A program made the position numbers and the translations under genes. A stretch of DNA of 64,000 nt, taken from contig JBKJNB010000148.1 of assembly GCA_046595995.1 (NCBI GenBank), positions 15,263-79,262 of the forward strand. Reading direction: 5' to 3'. Source of the stretch: JAWXBR01 sp046595995 (GTDB lineage Bacteria; Bacteroidota; Ignavibacteria; Kapaibacteriales; Kapaibacteriaceae). Position 1 is the first letter of the stretch. Every line of letters begins with the position of its first letter. The notes under the pieces were generated by a model that made no database searches, had not been told where the DNA came from, and saw nothing but the letters and a program-made list of their open reading frames with translations. This document shows positions 59,414 to 64,000 of this stretch, in pieces.

Positions 59414-62400
59414 TTATTTCACGATTGTAAGCGGCTTGGAGACAACCATGCCGTCACTGCGCAATACCAGAGTATATGCGCCTGAAGGCAGGCTGTTAAC
59501 GTAGATCGTTGCTTCCGAACGGTTAGCGACGCTCAGTTGGTTCAGAACCGACAGAACTTCACGGCCATTCATGTCAATGATTACCATGTCTACAACACCG
59601 GAGCTTTGAAGACCGAACGTTACAGTTGCTGCGTTGGAAATTGGGTTTGGTGTGATATCACCGAGCCACAATGCACCATTCTCAGTAGAGACTGTTACGA
59701 GAACTTCACCCGAGGTACCGACGGTACCATCAAGATCAACCGATGAGAGACGATACAGATACTGACCTGCTGCCAGGTTGTCGTCTGTGATCTGGTAATC
59801 GCGACGTGCTGTTGTATTGCCAGCAGCAGGTACGGTGCTAACAGCGCTGAAGCTGCTTGTACCGGCGTCCGTAATGCTTGCACGTTCTACTACGAAGTGA
59901 TCGCTGTTTGATTCTGACATCGTCGACCAGAATACGTCAACATCGGTGCCACGAGCCTTAGCATCGAATGCCGCTAGCTCAACTGGCAGAACGATACCGC
60001 CGTTTGTCTGGATGAAGTCAATCGTACCACGAAGTACGCGTTCGCCGCCCGTGTTGAACGATGGGCGCTGGTAGTGACGCCAGTCTACACCGAGGTAGAC
60101 CATGGTTGCATTCAGACCTTGAACAGCCGATCCCATGATCGAGTCTGTTGTGGTGCGATCACCCTTCACATAGATGTATGCTGGATTTGCGATACCGCTG
60201 GTTGTTGCATCCGAATAGATGCGAACGAGTGCTGGAATCGGATCACTGTCATTCGTGAAGCCTGTACGAATGATCGTCTCGGAGATGCCGCGCGTAATGG
60301 TTACACCCATAATGCGCTTGCCATGATATGTGTTCACAGGAGGTGGAATCGGTGTACCAGGAGCAACGTTCGATACCCGCAGAACGCGGTTCACGAATGC
60401 TTGGTCGTTGGCTACCGTCATACCTACGTGTCTGCGAGGTATTTCCTGCGAACCGACGACAAGATTCTTCTTTTCTGCTGGCGAACCAGCATTCATGAAG
60501 TTGCGCATGTCATCGCGTTCGTAACGTGAGAGGCCCGACTCGTCATGTGACCAGAACAGTGTGCGCCATGCGCGATAGTCAACTGCACGTTCTTCCCATG
60601 CCGAACGTTCGAACACATCGTATGCATACTGACCAATTGCAGGGTTGTTCACCCAGCCAATGTGCAGCATGTACTTCATGAGGCTGTCTGCATTGAGGCG
60701 ACCAGCAATCTCGTTCGATGTTGGAGTGCCAGCTGTGATGTTCGTTGCCGAATTACGAGCTGATACCATTGCACGGATACCAGATTTCTGGAGATAGAAG
60801 CGGACTTCCTTCGTGAAGGTGTTGTTCGCATTGAACTCATCTGACGTTGTTGTCACTTCGATGCGATAACGTGGTGTCACGTTAGCGTTCATCGTTGAGA
60901 AGCGCGTAGGAACCGTGTATGCCGACAGACCGAAGTACACCTGTGGCGTCCAGTTCGGGATGTTGAATACAATGTCCTTCGACTCGCCCGATCCAAGTGC
61001 TGTGGTAACAATGCGATCGACAACTGGGCTTGCATTCCACGTTGGTGTGGTTAAACCGGCGTTGTTCGATGCTGGTGTTTCGAGATAGACGCGGACACGA
61101 ATCTGTGCATTCGTATTCGTGAGAGCACCGTTGTTGCGCACGAGAGCCGTAACGTCAACTGGTGCCTTCGTCATGATGTACTCAGCGTCGCTCGTAATGC
61201 CCGTAGCACTGCGATACGATGCTGGCTTCGTGATGTCTAGTGCTTCGAGGTCACTGATGTACATGCGGCCATCGAATTCATCGGCACCTATATCATAACC
61301 GAGACCTGCACCACCGCGAGTTTGGCCATCAATGTCTTGTGGGACACTGGATAGGCGAGCACCACGATTGTTCAGGATCGATCCGATAGGAGGAGCTGGC
61401 GTAATCTTCACGCGCAGACGCTGGTTCGGAGCGATGCCTTGGAATTCGAACTGCGTTGTGAAGTTGCCGTACACCGAATTCTTGTCATTCTTCGTCCAGT
61501 TGCGCCATTGTGCAAGCGTAGTGAACTCTGTCTGCACGCCGCTCGAAACGATTTCGCTCAGTTGCGACACTTCAACGAAGCGAGCGACACCTGAGTTCGG
61601 CGTCCAGAATGCATTGCGATCGGAGATAAGAGGCTTCGGAGCATTTGTTGGCAGGTAATCGCGGTTAAGCAGGCCACCTTCGAACAGAATGCCTTCGTAA
61701 AGAATTGCGGATTGAGCCATGGTTGCTGCGTTAGCGCCAGCTTCAAGCGCAATAGCGTTGTTCATGATAACGGTTCCGTTACCATGTTGCGAGCCAATAC
61801 CAACGATCCAACCGCCACCGGTGAGTCCATCACTTTGCAGGTAAACAGTGTTGTTCAGTACCGAGTCCAGCTTTGTGAAGTAGTCCACAGCGTTTGGAAT
61901 GAACAGACCACCGTTACGTTGCGTCGTGAGTTGAATACCCGCCACGCTACCTGTGCTCAGGTTACGTGCAATTCCCCACACAGCGTTGCTGCTGACGACG
62001 GAGTGCTCAGCACGATTAGGTGCATAGTATGTTCCGCCTGAGCTCGAGATTGCTGAGTAACCATTGCGGACTTGCTCGATGCTAATACCGCGGCTGACAG
62101 CATCGCCCTTAACAGCACTGATTTCATTCGCAGTAATGCGAAGGTCCATGTTGTTGTATTGCGCATTGCCGCCGGCTTGGATACCAGCTGCGTCTTGAAT
62201 AGCACCACTGGTCATGCGACCGACATTATAGATGCGATTCTTGTTGATGAGGGCACCGTCTTCGTAACCAACAAACACACCTGCACCTGTCACGTTTGTG
62301 ATAAGGTTCGATGTGATTTCTGTGCCGGTGTTGTAGTACGGTAGGTAGGTATTTACACCACCCTTAATTAGCGTACCCATACCAAGACTGACAACACCGT

Positions 62401-64000
62401 AGCCGAAGCCACTGATGTCGTTGCCAACAAACTTGTTGCCGACGTTGGTAATGGTATCAAGGCGCTCGCCGTTATTACCGGTCAAACCAACTGGCAACTT
62501 GGCACGGCTAACGATACCAGCCGAGTATGTTGTTGGTACACCTAGGATATTACGTACGTCTGCCTCAAACTGGAACGAACCACTGAGGAAATACACACGT
62601 GGAAGCGACGTAGCCCAGCTCGGAGTTGAGTTAGGTGAATTCGCAAGAATCGAATTGCTAATCGTGATGTTCTTCGAGCCTTCCGACATGTAGAATACCG
62701 AACGGTTAGGCGTCGAGGACATCAGTTCAAACTTCAGCGACTTCTGAATTCCACCGTCGAACTTGACATGACCATCAGAGTTCGAGAACTGACGCACATA
62801 AGGGAATTCGCGAGCAACCGAGTTTGTGTTGGACGGGATGAGGGACTGACCGAACAGGATACCCTGCCCGTTGCCAGAATTCAACGTAATCGTAACCGAA
62901 CCGCGTGACAGCGATTTGTCCAGCGATGGTACGAACGAGATTGTGTTCGTCGCACTTACACCGATGATCTTGGCAGACATATCAAGCGCAGGCTGATTGA
63001 CTATTCCGAGACCGACGTTGTAGGAAGCATCGGTGAGTTCGAATGTAACCGGACCTGATACACCCTTAAGGTATAGGTCGTCGATTGCTTGTTGAACAAT
63101 TACGTAGTTGCGTGCTTGACCGGCCTTAAGAGTACCGATCGTGTACGTACCGCTCATTTGTGCATCAACAGTAAAGTTCTGGCACGTTACGTCGTTGCCC
63201 GTTACCTGATCGCCTGGCAACAACGTCGTCATGCACACTTCGTACTGACCAGCTTCAGCTGGGTAGAACAGAGGGAACTGTACCAGAGCGATGTTGATCG
63301 GAACAACGGCATCAACAGAAGGCACGATAACCGTCTGGTTGTAAACCTTGTTCGTGCGACCAGCGCCCTTGTAGATTTCCATGCGTACCGGCACATCCGT
63401 CAAGTCAAGAATACCACCGTTGATAATGGTACCTTCTGGACGTATTGGACGGTTTGCAAAGTAACGACCGCCTGTGAACGGAATGGTGATGTTACCTGCT
63501 CCAACTTCTTCGTTGTAGTTAACGGCAAACGTGTGTGTTTGGCCTGCACTAGGAATGCAGTCATTCACTGCCTGCTGGTCGACAGCACTTTTCAGATTCG
63601 TACACATCACAACAGTGTAGAGACCTGCAACAGTTGGAGTAAACGAACCTGGCGGGAAGTCAACGTTCGCTTTGTCGCCAGTAAGAAGTGTACCAGTCCA
63701 GTTTGTCGTGCCGGTATAAACAGTCTGACCGGATGAGTTTTTAACAACTGCACTAATATCAACATTCGTTACTGCATTGAGACCCACATTCTGGATCTGA
63801 GCTGCAAGCGGCAGGTTGATATTGATCGGGTTCTTCTTTGGCACTGGTTGCGGTGAACGAATAACCGACAACGCAACATCGTTCGGGAATGCAACGATGA
63901 ATGCTTTACGCCATGATGATACACCGCACGTCGATGTGAAGTCTACTTCAACACGGTAGCTGCCACCAACTGCATTCGTAAGGTTCAGATCGCCGTTTGC
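59414..64000 (-). CDS. Giant exported T9SS cargo protein with beta-helix region, 5' end outside window
   Basis: At least 1528 residues; the frame is open to base 64000, so the start and signal peptide lie beyond the right edge (a TTG at 63871 is internal). The N-terminal part seen has repeated CARDB-like beta domains (LPLAAQIQNVGLNAVTNVDI, QTVYTGTTNWTGTLLTGDKA, FPPGSFTPTVAGLYTV). The middle, about 300 residues with ITISNSIL, NKFVGNDISGFGYGV, VGYEDGALINKNRIYNVGRM and TANEISAVKG, is a right-handed parallel beta-helix. The last 85 residues (LWLGDITPNPISNAATVTFG, VVDMVIIDMNGREVLSVLN, LPSGAYTLVLRSDGMVVSK) are a type A T9SS sorting domain. Likely adhesin or surface-layer component. Confidence 0.86.
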   Translation of the reverse strand, partial: ANGDLNLTNAVGGSYRVEVDFTSTCGVSSWRKAFIVAFPNDVALSVIRSPQPVPKKNPININLPLAAQIQNVGLNAVTNVDISAVVKNSSGQTVYTGTTNWTGTLLTGDKANVDFPPGSFTPTVAGLYTVVMCTNLKSAVDQQAVNDCIPSAGQTHTFAVNYNEEVGAGNITIPFTGGRYFANRPIRPEGTIINGGILDLTDVPVRMEIYKGAGRTNKVYNQTVIVPSVDAVVPINIALVQFPLFYPAEAGQYEVCMTTLLPGDQVTGNDVTCQNFTVDAQMSGTYTIGTLKAGQARNYVIVQQAIDDLYLKGVSGPVTFELTDASYNVGLGIVNQPALDMSAKIIGVSATNTISFVPSLDKSLSRGSVTITLNSGNGQGILFGQSLIPSNTNSVAREFPYVRQFSNSDGHVKFDGGIQKSLKFELMSSTPNRSVFYMSEGSKNITISNSILANSPNSTPSWATSLPRVYFLSGSFQFEADVRNILGVPTTYSAGIVSRAKLPVGLTGNNGERLDTITNVGNKFVGNDISGFGYGVVSLGMGTLIKGGVNTYLPYYNTGTEITSNLITNVTGAGVFVGYEDGALINKNRIYNVGRMTSGAIQDAAGIQAGGNAQYNNMDLRITANEISAVKGDAVSRGISIEQVRNGYSAISSSGGTYYAPNRAEHSVVSSNAVWGIARNLSTGSVAGIQLTTQRNGGLFIPNAVDYFTKLDSVLNNTVYLQSDGLTGGGWIVGIGSQHGNGTVIMNNAIALEAGANAATMAQSAILYEGILFEGGLLNRDYLPTNAPKPLISDRNAFWTPNSGVARFVEVSQLSEIVSSGVQTEFTTLAQWRNWTKNDKNSVYGNFTTQFEFQGIAPNQRLRVKITPAPPIGSILNNRGARLSSVPQDIDGQTRGGAGLGYDIGADEFDGRMYISDLEALDITKPASYRSATGITSDAEYIMTKAPVDVTALVRNNGALTNTNAQIRVRVYLETPASNNAGLTTPTWNASPVVDRIVTTALGSGESKDIVFNIPNWTPQVYFGLSAYTVPTRFSTMNANVTPRYRIEVTTTSDEFNANNTFTKEVRFYLQKSGIRAMVSARNSATNITAGTPTSNEIAGRLNADSLMKYMLHIGWVNNPAIGQYAYDVFERSAWEERAVDYRAWRTLFWSHDESGLSRYERDDMRNFMNAGSPAEKKNLVVGSQEIPRRHVGMTVANDQAFVNRVLRVSNVAPGTPIPPPVNTYHGKRIMGVTITRGISETIIRTGFTNDSDPIPALVRIYSDATTSGIANPAYIYVKGDRTTTDSIMGSAVQGLNATMVYLGVDWRHYQRPSFNTGGERVLRGTIDFIQTNGGIVLPVELAAFDAKARGTDVDVFWSTMSESNSDHFVVERASITDAGTSSFSAVSTVPAAGNTTARRDYQITDDNLAAGQYLYRLSSVDLDGTVGTSGEVLVTVSTENGALWLGDITPNPISNAATVTFGLQSSGVVDMVIIDMNGREVLSVLNQLSVANRSEATIYVNSLPSGAYTLVLRSDGMVVSKPLTIVK

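Noticed and set aside
63871..64000. TTG at 63871 as the start of the giant T9SS protein
   Set aside because: The frame is open to the window edge with protein-like sequence (SYRVEVDFTSTCG) before it and no signal peptide follows the TTG.

Overview
The window reads as chromosomal DNA of a Gram-negative bacterium of the Bacteroidota/Chlorobiota group, most like the Kapabacteria/Ignavibacteria lineages (inferred from gene content, not from a marker gene). Support comes from several large exported proteins with type IX secretion (T9SS) C-terminal domains, a PorV/PorQ-family barrel, a GWxTD-domain protein, an SprE/PorW-like TPR lipoprotein, a BatA-domain protein, TonB-dependent import, LPS and lipoprotein maturation genes (GT9, LpxL-type acyltransferase, Lnt), and several exact matches to the Bacteroidota -7 promoter element TAnnTTTG. 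No rRNA, tRNA, CRISPR array, transposase or integrase was seen. Genes are tightly packed, often with 4-base ATGA overlaps, and no gene-free stretch longer than 300 bases exists.

Left part (1-5772): a copper-export module (CopA-type ATPase cut by the window edge, then a membrane-anchored cupredoxin), followed by a divergent LysR regulator / SulP anion transporter / beta-carbonic anhydrase module that looks like a bicarbonate or anion uptake unit. Next comes an accessory region (5786-12619): a WYL regulator with a 22-bp palindrome in its divergent promoter, an exported HIRAN protein translationally coupled to a lipoprotein, a SAM methyltransferase flanked by a broken second copy of the lipoprotein 3' end, a KilA-N protein whose gene holds a 32-bp perfect palindrome, and an MmeI-like single-chain restriction-modification enzyme.

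Middle part (12635-29437): a cytochrome-like lipoprotein and an Asp-box exported protein; a clan-CD peptidase lipoprotein with a tail-anchored partner; a DUF1111 di-heme protein / Rieske protein / porin operon behind an 18-bp palindrome; DUF3098, DUF1232 and lysA; then a leftward group with RsmI fused to a very long Gly/Arg-rich tail, two thioredoxin-fold proteins, an isolated NuoL, a class II glutamine amidotransferase and a CADD-type protein (candidate self-sacrificing pABA synthase) divergent from clpS.

Right part (29434-64000): one leftward run of about 18 genes. In order of transcription these are a giant T9SS cargo protein (cut by the right edge, with a strong terminator), Lnt, an M16 peptidase pair (one active, one lacking its zinc motif), a Yip1-like membrane protein, an ECF sigma factor with its probable anti-sigma factor, an Asp-box T9SS cargo, a TonB-dependent receptor, a 1427-residue T9SS cargo, a PorV-like protein, a GWxTD protein, LPS acyltransferase and glycosyltransferase, RluB-type pseudouridine synthase, BatA-like protein, a J-domain-like protein, an M61 peptidase and the TPR lipoprotein. 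The cell-surface theme is consistent throughout.

Two window-wide patterns are not explained by genes: the octamer AAGGGGCT is strongly over-represented (20 copies found by eye against about 2 expected), and short tandem duplications of about 21-25 bp recur, several of them exactly at gene junctions.
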